This document shows, piece after piece, positions 1-7,009 of a stretch of 33,975 nucleotides of DNA. Below the pieces are notes generated by a model. It was not told the DNA's origin. It made no database searches and saw only the letters and a program-made list of their open reading frames with translations. The DNA comes from a bacterium (GTDB lineage: Bacteria > Verrucomicrobiota > Kiritimatiellia > RFP12 > UBA1067). The first letter of the stretch is position 1; each line of letters opens with the position of its first letter. The DNA lies in the NCBI GenBank assembly GCA_030537465.1, contig JAUNMP010000031.1, positions 1 through 33,975 on the forward strand, written 5' to 3'. Both the position numbers and the translations under genes were made by a program.

Positions 1-87
1 GTACTTGCCAGCACGGTCTACGCAGCGAGTGTTGCGATGGCTAATGGCTGGCGGGTCTGTTGAAGTGGTATGCAAATAGGGAAAGAC

Positions 88-2196
88 ATGAAGCGTATTC
101 TAGTTATGCTCTGCGTCGCGGTGTCGACCATCGTCATGGCAAAGACTACCACCTGGACAGGTGGTGCAACCGGGCAGTTCTCCGCAGCCGCGAACTGGGA
201 CAACGGCGTGCCGGCATCGGGCGACACGGTGAAGTTCACCAAGGCCGTCGAACTGACGGGCGAGACGTTCGACATCGGTGCGGACGGCCTGGTGATCGAC
301 AATTCGGCCGCGTTGACGGATCGTGTCGTCTTCACGGGGGCGGGGCGGCTCACGAAGACCGGTGCAGGGCAGATGGTTGTACGGACGAATTCCTTCCACA
401 CGGGTGGCACCCGGATCGAGCGTGGCAAGATTTCCTTCAGCAACCGCTACAGCAAGCCGAAGTGCTTCGGATCCGGCGAGATCGAATTGGTGCGCTATTC
501 TGACTACTCGCCAACGATCGACATGGTCGAATGGACGTGTGGACTGACGAATGCCATCCGCGTCACGGGCGCGATCACCATGGGCGGTAGCGATGGATCC
601 TGGGGCGCGATCTACGTGCACAATCCGGCGACGCTGGACGGTCCCATCGTCTGTGATTCCGACGCGTACTTCAACATCGGATGGGGCGGCGTCACGATGA
701 ACGGCGCGGTGACGTGTCCGACCGACAGGACGCTCAAGATCAACTGCAATTGCGGCAACAATGGCGGGACGATTTTCGCCACGACGCTGAACCAGGCGGT
801 CGACGCCTCGATCGTCAAGTTGGGCAATCGCAATCTCAACATCAACGGAATCTGTCCGAACAAGGACAGCTCGCTGACGGTCAACGCCGGCACGAACCTC
901 TTCGGAACTGCGGCCTCCTGGGCGGGCACGAACATCGTCGTCAGCGGCTCGACCGCCGTGCTGCGTGTCCAGCGGAACGGGAACCTCGCCTCGCCGGAGA
1001 CCGTGCTGAAGGTTGACGAGAAGGGCCGGGTGGTTCTTGATTCCGGCGTGACGGCGTTGGTCGCGGAGTTCAGGTTGAACGGCGTACGTCTGCCAGATGG
1101 TGCATACTCTGCGGTGAACTGTCCGGACGCTCTTGCTGGTTCGGGCGGACTGGTTGTCGGTTCCGCGCTGAATGTCTGGATTGCCGGAGCGCACGGATCC
1201 TGGAACAAGGCGGAGAATTGGTCGTCCGGCGCCGTGCCGCAGTCTGGCGGAACCGCGGTCTTCACCAATGCGGTGACGCTCTACAAGGAGGATGTCGACA
1301 TCGGCGCGGATGGCGTCACGATCTTCAACTCTGCGAACTTGGTCTGCTCCAACTCCTTTACCGGCGCCGGTTGTCTGACGAAGCTCTGTTCCGGCAATCT
1401 CGAGATCTGCCGTGCGGATAGCTCGCACACGGGCGGCACCGTGTTGAAGGACGGTATGCTCGTCGTGAACAACCGCTACACGAAGTTCGGTTTCGGCACG
1501 GGACCGATTGCGCTTCACCGCATTTCGGCGACCCTCCCACGCATCAGCATGAGAGAGTGGGATTGCGGTCTCACGAACGACATCGTCGTCGTGGGCGCGA
1601 TCACGTCCGGCAACGGCGCCATCACCGCCACCAACCCAGGACAGTTCAAAGGATCCGTGAGTGGCGACGCGGACATCCTGATCACGGGGTTCTGGGGCGG
1701 CATGACCTTCCACGGACCGATTTCCTTCCCGGGACATACGGTGTCGATTTTCTGCGACTGCAAGGACAACAAGGGGTCTCCGTTCTCGGTGACCTGCAAC
1801 AAGTCCGTCGACGCCTCGATCGTCAAGACGGGACTCAGTTATCTGTATCTGAATGGACAGTCCACGAATCCCTCCAACGCGCTGACGATCAACGTGGGTA
1901 CGAACCAGCTGGGAACGTCCGCGTTCTGGGCAGGCACGAACATCGTCGTGGCGGGAAGCAATGCCGCATTGCGGTTGACGGCGTCGGGCAACCTGTCGCC
2001 CGATGCCACGCTGGCGCTCTCTGGTGGCGGCAAGGCCGTGCTTGACGCGGGTGTCAAGGCGCAGGTCGCCGCGCTGGTCCTTGACGGCGTGCCACAGAAG
2101 GCCGGATACTACAACGCCGTCCGTCTGCCGCAGTACATCGGTGGCGCGGGGCGGATCGTCGTGGGAATCCCCGGTGTCATGATCCTCGTTCGTTAA
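88..2196 (+). CDS. Secreted beta-strand-repeat surface protein with two tandem homologous halves
   Basis: No enzyme function is recognised. The product (702 aa) begins with a signal peptide (MKRILVMLCVAVSTIVMA, cleavage before KTTTW). The rest is Gly/Thr/Asn/Val-rich and resembles the autotransporter-associated beta-strand or parallel beta-helix proteins common in Verrucomicrobia and relatives. It has two diverged copies of a ~340-residue unit: residues ~19-360 start with TTTWTGGATGQFSAAANWD, and residues ~361-700 start with VWIAGAHGSWNKAENW. Matching landmarks occur about 1 kb apart: DIGADG, TGAGxLTK, SSHTGGT or SFHTGGT, VDASIVK, and GTNIVV near 937 and 1936. The ATG at 88 is preferred over the ATG at 70 because it starts the signal peptide and AGGGAAAG lies just upstream. 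A cell-surface or extracellular structural or adhesive role is inferred. No C-terminal autotransporter barrel is visible. Confidence 0.8.
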   Translation: MKRILVMLCVAVSTIVMAKTTTWTGGATGQFSAAANWDNGVPASGDTVKFTKAVELTGETFDIGADGLVIDNSAALTDRVVFTGAGRLTKTGAGQMVVRTNSFHTGGTRIERGKISFSNRYSKPKCFGSGEIELVRYSDYSPTIDMVEWTCGLTNAIRVTGAITMGGSDGSWGAIYVHNPATLDGPIVCDSDAYFNIGWGGVTMNGAVTCPTDRTLKINCNCGNNGGTIFATTLNQAVDASIVKLGNRNLNINGICPNKDSSLTVNAGTNLFGTAASWAGTNIVVSGSTAVLRVQRNGNLASPETVLKVDEKGRVVLDSGVTALVAEFRLNGVRLPDGAYSAVNCPDALAGSGGLVVGSALNVWIAGAHGSWNKAENWSSGAVPQSGGTAVFTNAVTLYKEDVDIGADGVTIFNSANLVCSNSFTGAGCLTKLCSGNLEICRADSSHTGGTVLKDGMLVVNNRYTKFGFGTGPIALHRISATLPRISMREWDCGLTNDIVVVGAITSGNGAITATNPGQFKGSVSGDADILITGFWGGMTFHGPISFPGHTVSIFCDCKDNKGSPFSVTCNKSVDASIVKTGLSYLYLNGQSTNPSNALTINVGTNQLGTSAFWAGTNIVVAGSNAALRLTASGNLSPDATLALSGGGKAVLDAGVKAQVAALVLDGVPQKAGYYNAVRLPQYIGGAGRIVVGIPGVMILVR

Positions 2197-2366
2197 GTCT
2201 CGATGTGTGTTCATTGAAGCTAAAAACGTCTGAAGGCAAATATGGAGCCCTCTGGCGGCCCCCTGTGAAATTCTGCCTCGGCTGGGATTATCTTCGGATA
2301 TGTCCAGGTGGTTCGCTTTGGTTATGTTGATGAGTTCGTTTTAGTGATGCTCCGTGGGGCGAAAAG

Positions 2367-2375
2367 TGCTATGAT
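2367..2375 (+). promoter_or_regulatory. Extended -10 promoter candidate for the SDR-led operon
   Basis: TGC immediately precedes TATGAT (2370-2375), an extended -10 configuration. No convincing -35 box is seen. A transcript starting near 2382 would have a ~27-nt leader containing AAAGGAAG before the ATG at 2409. The same TGN-plus-hexamer pattern recurs upstream of 14662, 17957, 21313 and 26673. The remainder of the 2197-2408 gap shows nothing else recognisable. Confidence 0.5.
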
Positions 2376-2408
2376 ACTTCCGTTGTCAATTTTTGAAAGG
2401 AAGTCATC

Positions 2409-3218
2409 ATGGCTCGTAACGTTCTGATCACCGGCTCGTCCCACGGCATTGGCGCCGCGGCGGCCATCGCGTTCGCAAAGGAAGAGGGCGCGAACATCGG
2501 CATCACCTGCAACAAGAACCCCGAGGGCGCGGAGAAGACCGCGGCCGAATGCGCGAAGTTCGGCGTGAAGACGAAGATCTACGCCGGCGACGTGGGGTGC
2601 CACGACCACTGCAAGGCGATGATCGAGGACTTCATTAAGACCTTCGGCCAGATCGACGTGCTGGTGAACAACGCGGGCGGCGCGCTCCAGATTCCCGGCG
2701 GCGCCACGGGCGAGTTCAAGGACATGCCGATGGAGTACTGGGACAGCCAGATCGATCTCAACCTCAACGCCGCCGCCTACTGCTCGCGCTACGCGATTGC
2801 GGACATGGTCGAGAAGAAGACCAAGGGCAAGATCGTCAACATCTCCTCCGTCCACAGCCGCGTCTCGTGGGTGCATCGCCGCATGCTGCCGTATTGCGCC
2901 GCGAAGGGCGGTCTCAACATGTTCACGCGTGCGCTCGGCATCGAGGTCGCCAAGTACGGCATCACCGTGAACGCCATCGCCCCCGGCTTCATCTTCACGA
3001 AGCTCTCGGACCGCTATTCCCCGCACGATCTCGCGGGCTTCCGCCACAAAATCCCGGTCGGACACGGTGGCACGGTGGACGACATCACGCCGATGATCCT
3101 CTTCCTCTCCGACATCGAGAAGTCCAAGTTCATTGTTGGCGAGACCGTGTTCATCGACGGCGGCCAGTCCATCGACGGCACGATCGAATCAATCGAATAC
3201 AATCTCCCCAACGACTGA
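2409..3218 (+). CDS. Short-chain dehydrogenase/reductase (classical SDR)
   Basis: A cytoplasmic NAD(P)-dependent oxidoreductase of 269 aa, typical for classical SDRs. The cofactor-binding motif TGSSHGIG is at residues 8-15 and NNAGG at ~86-90. The catalytic Ser is near residue 147 (ISSVHS) and the YCAAK motif gives Tyr162 and Lys166. The C-terminal FIDGGQ motif is also family-typical. AAAGGAAG before the ATG supports this start. It is the first gene of an operon and is followed 17 nt later by an IlvD/Edd-type dehydratase. SDR plus IlvD pairs typically oxidise an aldose or sugar acid and dehydrate the acid to a 2-keto-3-deoxy product. Oxidation of a sugar such as L-fucose or L-arabinose is therefore a plausible inference, but substrate cannot be read from sequence. 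There is no signal peptide. Confidence 0.93.
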   Translation: MARNVLITGSSHGIGAAAAIAFAKEEGANIGITCNKNPEGAEKTAAECAKFGVKTKIYAGDVGCHDHCKAMIEDFIKTFGQIDVLVNNAGGALQIPGGATGEFKDMPMEYWDSQIDLNLNAAAYCSRYAIADMVEKKTKGKIVNISSVHSRVSWVHRRMLPYCAAKGGLNMFTRALGIEVAKYGITVNAIAPGFIFTKLSDRYSPHDLAGFRHKIPVGHGGTVDDITPMILFLSDIEKSKFIVGETVFIDGGQSIDGTIESIEYNLPND

Positions 3219-3235
3219 TCGCGGAGGACGGAGCA

Positions 3236-4897
3236 ATGCAGTTGAAGAGCCAGTGGGAGTTCTCGCAGGCGGCCGAGTGCCGCCGCGGTCTGATGTGCGG
3301 CATGGGCTACTCCGAGGAGGAGCAGAAGCGTCCGCGCATCGCCGTCGTCAATTCCTGGAACGAATACAATCCCGGCCACGTCCACCTGAAGCAGCTGGCC
3401 GAGCGCGTCAAGGCCGGCATCCGCGACGCGGGCGGTCTGCCGCTCGAAGTCATGACGACGGCGATCTGCGACGGCATGGTCGAGAAGGATCCGAAGTATA
3501 TCGAGGTGCCGAGCCGCAACTCGATCGCGGACCAGGTGGAAATCACGGTCGAGGGCAATTTCTTCGACGGCATGGTGCTCCTTTCGACGTGCGATTCGAT
3601 CGTGCCGGGGCACCTGATGGCGGCGGCGCGTCTCGACATCCCGGCGATCATGGTGACGGGCGGCTACATGCCGCACGGCATTTGCCGCGGCAAGGACGTG
3701 ATCCACATCCACGCCCAGGACAAGGTCGGAACGATGGAGGCGGGACGCATCGATCCCGAGGAATACAACGATCTCATCACGCATTCGTGGGGCACGTGCG
3801 GGGGCTGCACGTCGATGACCACGGCGAACTCGATGTGCATGGTCGCCGAGGCGCTCGGCATGTCCCTGCCCGGCAACTCGTCCGTCGCCGCGACGTCGAG
3901 CGAGCTGCAGCTCATCGCCTATCAGGCGGGCAAGCGCATCATGGCGCTCGTGGAAGGGGGCATTACGGCGCGGAAGATCATCACGCCGAAGTCCGTCCGC
4001 AACGCGATCAAGATGGACATGGCGGTCGCCGCGAGCTCGAACCTCATTCTGCACATCCCCGCCATCGCGCACGAGGCGGGCTACGACGAACCCTGGTGGA
4101 AGTACTTCGACGAGGCGTCGAACGAGATTCCGCTCTTGGCGCACCTCGTTCCGAGCGGCCCGAAGTACTCGGTGCACGATCTCTGTCTCGCGGGCGGCAT
4201 GCCGGCGCTGATGAAGGAACTGCTGCCGAAGCTGGACGGCGACTGTCTCACGGTGACCGGCAAGACCCTGGCGGAGAATGTGAAGGACGCGAAGGTCTAC
4301 AACCGCGATGTCATCCACTCGCTGGACAATCCTGTGATGAAGATGCCGGGCATTGGCGTCCTCTACGGCAATCTCGCGCCGGAAGGCTCCATTGTCAAGA
4401 TCGCCGCGGTGCCGGAGAAATTGATGACCTTCCGCGGCCCCGCACGCGTCTTCGACGAGCTCGACGCGGCGCTCGACGCGCTCAAGGCGGGCGAGGTGAA
4501 GCCGGGCGACGCGTGCGTGCTGCGCTTCCTCGGCCTGAAGGGACGCTTCGGCACGACGGCGTTCACGTTCCAGGAGATGCTGAAGGGCCGCCAGGAACTG
4601 TTCGAATCCTGCGCCGTCATCACCGACGGACGCTTCTCGGGCGGTTCTTCGGGACTCTCGATCGGCTATGTGTCGCCGGAGGCGGCGCTGGTGGGCCCGC
4701 TCGGTCTCGTCAAGGACGGCGACGAGATCGTCATCGACATTCCAAACCGCAAGATGGACATGCTCGTCTCCGACGAGGAGCTGGAGAAGCGCAAGACTGC
4801 GTTCAACTGGACCTTCGACGGGTCGAAGTATCCGCGGTTCCTCAACCTCTTCGTCAAGAACGTCGGTTCAATGGCGCATGGCGGCATCTGGGAATAA
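3236..4897 (+). CDS. IlvD/Edd-family sugar-acid dehydratase, divergent metal site
   Basis: A 553-aa member of the dihydroxy-acid/6-phosphogluconate dehydratase family. These enzymes remove water from dihydroxy or sugar acids to give 2-keto(-3-deoxy) acids. Family signatures are clear: [10 protein letters not shown] (Cys119), [13 protein letters not shown] (Cys188, Cys191), [12 protein letters not shown], and [10 protein letters not shown] with the catalytic Ser, followed by GYVSPEAA and IDIPNR near the C-terminus. Two positions depart from characterised members. The TPCN cysteine that binds the Fe-S cluster reads YNPGH here, and the CDK lysine, carbamylated in characterised enzymes, reads CDS. 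The start at 3236 is supported by GGAGG ~10 nt upstream and by the conserved N-terminus ([14 protein letters not shown]). It is co-oriented with the upstream SDR. A palindromic element begins directly after its stop codon, and the next gene overlaps its 3' end by 20 nt. Substrate unknown. Confidence 0.9.
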   Translation: MQLKSQWEFSQAAECRRGLMCGMGYSEEEQKRPRIAVVNSWNEYNPGHVHLKQLAERVKAGIRDAGGLPLEVMTTAICDGMVEKDPKYIEVPSRNSIADQVEITVEGNFFDGMVLLSTCDSIVPGHLMAAARLDIPAIMVTGGYMPHGICRGKDVIHIHAQDKVGTMEAGRIDPEEYNDLITHSWGTCGGCTSMTTANSMCMVAEALGMSLPGNSSVAATSSELQLIAYQAGKRIMALVEGGITARKIITPKSVRNAIKMDMAVAASSNLILHIPAIAHEAGYDEPWWKYFDEASNEIPLLAHLVPSGPKYSVHDLCLAGGMPALMKELLPKLDGDCLTVTGKTLAENVKDAKVYNRDVIHSLDNPVMKMPGIGVLYGNLAPEGSIVKIAAVPEKLMTFRGPARVFDELDAALDALKAGEVKPGDACVLRFLGLKGRFGTTAFTFQEMLKGRQELFESCAVITDGRFSGGSSGLSIGYVSPEAALVGPLGLVKDGDEIVIDIPNRKMDMLVSDEELEKRKTAFNWTFDGSKYPRFLNLFVKNVGSMAHGGIWE

Positions 4898-6977
4898 CGT
4901 ATCCGGGGCGTCTCGCCCCGGCGAGAGAGATCTGGACCAGGCTCGCGCAGAGCTTGCGGGGCGAGACGCCCCGCTTACGGGATTCGTATCCGGGGCGTCC
5001 CGCCCCGGCGAGGACAGGATTGTCGACGTCCTTGTCATTGGCGGCGGACTGGCCGGCTGGCGGGCCGCGGAGGCGGCCGTCGCCGCCGGCTGTTCCGTCA
5101 CGCTGGTCGCCAACGGTGTTGGCAATTCTCCGCACATCCACGCGCTGAACTGTCCCGTGCTCGAAGGGGACTCCGCCGCGCGGATGTGCGACGATACGCT
5201 TTCGAGCGGACACGGCACGAATGACGCCGCACTCGTGCAGGTGCTGTGCGACGGGGCCGTGGCATTGAAGGACGAATTCGCCTTCGACCGCAATTCGGAT
5301 GGTTCCTACAAGACCATCCAACCGCTTGGGTCATCGATTCCACGCTGCGTCTCCATCGACCACGCAATCGGCGCCTTCGCCTTGGCGAAATGCAAGCGGG
5401 AGATCGGGGACCGCATCCATCTCGTCGACGGCCGTGTGACGTCTTTGGCGTGTATCGGCGGGGCGAGGCGCCCCGCATACGTAACCGGGGCGTCTCGCCC
5501 CGGAAGTCCGTCCGTCCCCGTAACCGGGGCGTCTCGCCCCGGCATGTTGAGTCCAAGTGTGCTCAGTGCCCGTCCTGTCTTTCCCGGGAACGACAGCTAC
5601 GCGCTTTCTTTCGCGCAGATTTCGCGCGGAGAACACCTCTCCAGGTGGACCTTGAAGGGTGCCGTCTACCATGTCTGTTTTCGTCTCGTCGACGCAGTTC
5701 CTGAGTCTGTTCTGGCAAGATGGCGAGAGGAGCGTGAACGGTTGACCGCAGAATCTTTGGCAAATTCAACTCTGACAGCAGAAGAACGCGAACGCATCAA
5801 TCGCCTGTATTCCGATAAAGTTGATGCATTTCTGGATGCGGGGCATGGCGAATGCATTCTTGCACGCGTCGGGGCTGTGTCCATTGTCCGCGAGGTTTTG
5901 TTCCACTTTCAGAATGAACGCTATGTTCTTCATGCGGTTGGGGTTATGCCCAACCATGTACATATTGTATTCGAGGTCCTGGAAGGTCACAGCCTTGAGC
6001 GTGTTGTCCAAGGCTGGAAGAGTGTGATAGCTCACCGTCTCAATCGGTTTGTGGATCGCAGCGGAGACGTCTGGATGCCCGACTACTATAGTCGAATCAT
6101 TCGGGATGAAGCGGAATATCTCAACCAGATGAGGTATGTGGTCGCAAATGACATGGTTTGGAGTTGGGATGCCCGTGCAGAGGTTGCGGGGCGAGACGCC
6201 CCGCATACGGGGGGGACGGCGGGGCGAGACGCCCCGCATACGTATCCGGGGCGTCTCGCCCCGGTCTTTAGCGCGAAGCTGGAGATGGGAGAAAATCTCC
6301 AGGCCCGCGCCGTGGTGATTGCCACGGGCGGGTGGTGCGGCAAATACGACTTCTCCACGAATCCGTCCTATTTGCAGGGAGACGGCATTGCGCTCGCGCA
6401 GGCGCTCGGCGCCGCCGTACGCGATATGGACGCCGTCCAGTACGAGCCGACAGTGCGGCTGGAGGGTCCGCGCCGCGGAGTCCCCGTGATCACCACGCTC
6501 CTCTACGAGGGGGCGAAGATCCGCAATGATGCGGGCGAAGAGTTTCTGCCCGATGCTCGCCTCAACAAGGATGCGCTTTCAAAGGCGATCTTCGCCGAGA
6601 TGGCGCGGATGAATGCACCGGGCGTGTGGTACGATTTGACGGAGGTCTCCGATGAGTCCCTCATCCGCTGCAATATGTCGCTAGATGAGCGTCGAATCCA
6701 TATCGCGCCCGCGCCACATACCTCCTTGGGCGGCGTGGTGATCGATTCTTGTTGTCGTGTGCTTGATGTCTCGGGTGTGGCGATCCCCGGGCTCTTCGCC
6801 GCCGGCGAGGTGACGGGGGGACTCCATGGTCGCAATCGCCTCGGGGGCAACGCGGGAACGGAGGTCTTGGTGTTTGGTAAGATTGCCGGCGAATGCGCGG
6901 CGGCATTTCTGCAAGAGGGTGCGGGGCGAGACGCCCCGCTTACGGGTGTGCCGGGGCGAGACGCCCCGCTTACGTAA
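4878..6977 (+). CDS. FAD-dependent oxidoreductase interrupted in frame by a RAYT transposase cassette
   Basis: One continuous 699-codon ORF composed of three parts. Residues ~49-196 are the N-terminal FAD/NAD-binding part of a fumarate reductase or L-aspartate oxidase-like flavoprotein: GGGLAG at 55-60, then IHALNCPV, LSSGHGTND, IQPLGSSIPR. Residues ~195-462 are an inserted transposase with palindromic elements. The flavoprotein then resumes with ARAVVIATGGW (ATGG at 482-485), GDGIALAQALGA, PAPHTSLGGVVID and IPGLFAAGEVTGGLHGRNRLGG. The insertion lies in the usually variable hairpin after GRVTSL. No ATG, GTG or TTG exists in frame between the preceding stop and the FAD motif. The ATG at 4878 is therefore the only nearby start and gives a repeat-derived N-terminal tail. 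The last residues and the TAA stop also come from palindromic elements. The frame is open throughout, but whether an active flavoenzyme forms is unknown. A normal homologue would be about 420-460 aa. Confidence 0.85.
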   Translation: MAASGNNVSGASRPGERDLDQARAELAGRDAPLTGFVSGASRPGEDRIVDVLVIGGGLAGWRAAEAAVAAGCSVTLVANGVGNSPHIHALNCPVLEGDSAARMCDDTLSSGHGTNDAALVQVLCDGAVALKDEFAFDRNSDGSYKTIQPLGSSIPRCVSIDHAIGAFALAKCKREIGDRIHLVDGRVTSLACIGGARRPAYVTGASRPGSPSVPVTGASRPGMLSPSVLSARPVFPGNDSYALSFAQISRGEHLSRWTLKGAVYHVCFRLVDAVPESVLARWREERERLTAESLANSTLTAEERERINRLYSDKVDAFLDAGHGECILARVGAVSIVREVLFHFQNERYVLHAVGVMPNHVHIVFEVLEGHSLERVVQGWKSVIAHRLNRFVDRSGDVWMPDYYSRIIRDEAEYLNQMRYVVANDMVWSWDARAEVAGRDAPHTGGTAGRDAPHTYPGRLAPVFSAKLEMGENLQARAVVIATGGWCGKYDFSTNPSYLQGDGIALAQALGAAVRDMDAVQYEPTVRLEGPRRGVPVITTLLYEGAKIRNDAGEEFLPDARLNKDALSKAIFAEMARMNAPGVWYDLTEVSDESLIRCNMSLDERRIHIAPAPHTSLGGVVIDSCCRVLDVSGVAIPGLFAAGEVTGGLHGRNRLGGNAGTEVLVFGKIAGECAAAFLQEGAGRDAPLTGVPGRDAPLT
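4898..5008 (+). repeat. Palindromic element cluster 1 (3 copies) at the dehydratase/oxidoreductase junction
   Basis: Three 24-bp units lie at 4898-4921 (+), 4956-4979 (-) and 4985-5008 (+, one loop-side change TCC). The core is CCGGGGCGTCTCGCCCCGG, an 8-bp perfect stem with a 3-nt loop, preceded by CGTA plus two or three variable bases that give polarity. The first copy begins at the base after the dehydratase TAA. All three are read through in the FAD gene frame as VSGASRPG, AGRDAPLT and VSGASRPG. Confidence 0.95.
5458..5542 (+). repeat. Palindromic element cluster 2 (3 copies), left end of RAYT cassette
   Basis: Copies at 5458-5481 (-, with GAG in place of AGA in the loop side), 5480-5503 (+) and 5519-5542 (+). 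The first two overlap by a shared CG dinucleotide, forming a 46-bp composite palindrome. They are translated as GARRPAYV, TGASRPG and VTGASRPG, immediately before the RAYT domain. Confidence 0.95.
5544..6185 (+). other. RAYT (Y1/HUH transposase) domain, in frame with host gene and lacking its own stop
   Basis: Residues 223-436 of the 4878-6977 ORF form a REP-associated tyrosine transposase, a single-strand DNA endonuclease family related to IS200/IS605 TnpA that acts on palindromic REP hairpins. Recognisable RAYT landmarks are GAVYHVCFRL (first strand), AGHGECIL, HFQNERYVLHAVGVMPNHVHI with the HUH-type histidines His360 and His362, GHSLERVVQGWKS, and VWMPDYYSRIIRD, where Tyr403 or Tyr404 is the candidate nucleophile. 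LNQMRYVVAND follows, where homologues usually read YIxNNP. An ATG at 5544, just after a palindromic copy, is in frame and could serve as an internal start, but no Shine-Dalgarno sequence is evident. The usual C-terminal residues run directly into a palindromic element (AEVAGRDAPHT) instead of a stop. The catalytic residues look intact, so this is not an obvious relic. Confidence 0.88.
6186..6264 (+). repeat. Palindromic element cluster 3 (3 copies), right end of RAYT cassette
   Basis: Copies at 6186-6209 (-), 6219-6242 (-) and 6241-6264 (+). The last two form a CG-sharing pair. The arrangement mirrors cluster 2 in inverted order. Translated as AGRDAPHT, AGRDAPHT and YPGRLAPV before the flavoprotein sequence resumes. 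Confidence 0.95.
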
Positions 6978-6996
6978 CCGGGGCGTCTCGCCCCGG
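6921..6996 (+). repeat. Palindromic element cluster 4 (3 copies) at the end of the oxidoreductase gene
   Basis: Copies at 6921-6944 (-), 6951-6974 (-) and 6973-6996 (+); the last two share CG. The first two encode the oxidoreductase C-terminus (AGRDAPLT, PGRDAPLT). The third contributes the TAA stop codon at 6975-6977 through its CGTAACC flank. Its hairpin then sits between this stop and the Shine-Dalgarno sequence of the next gene. Confidence 0.95.
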
Positions 6997-7009
6997 GAAA
7001 GGAATGAAA

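Larger units (their letters stand above)
5458..6264 (+). mobile_element. RAYT cassette (element 1) nested in frame inside the FAD oxidoreductase gene
   Basis: The cassette has near-symmetrical ends. The left end is a (-)(+) palindrome pair at 5458-5503 sharing a CG, then a (+) copy at 5519-5542. The right end is a (-) copy at 6186-6209, then a (-)(+) pair at 6219-6264. Between them, 5544-6185 encodes a REP-associated tyrosine transposase of the Y1/HUH class. The whole cassette has no stop codon in the host frame, including at the end of the transposase. Terminal units are inverted relative to each other, as expected for RAYT-linked palindromes. Confidence 0.88.

Noticed and set aside
1..63. 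Open frame ending in TGA at 61-63 that could be the 3' end of an upstream gene (ends ANGWRVC).
   Set aside because: Only 20 codons are visible and a second frame is also open there; no family can be recognised.
5458..6264. The in-frame insertion as an intein.
   Set aside because: No Hint-domain blocks and no Cys/Ser/Thr splice junctions with HN at the downstream end; the insert is clearly a RAYT.
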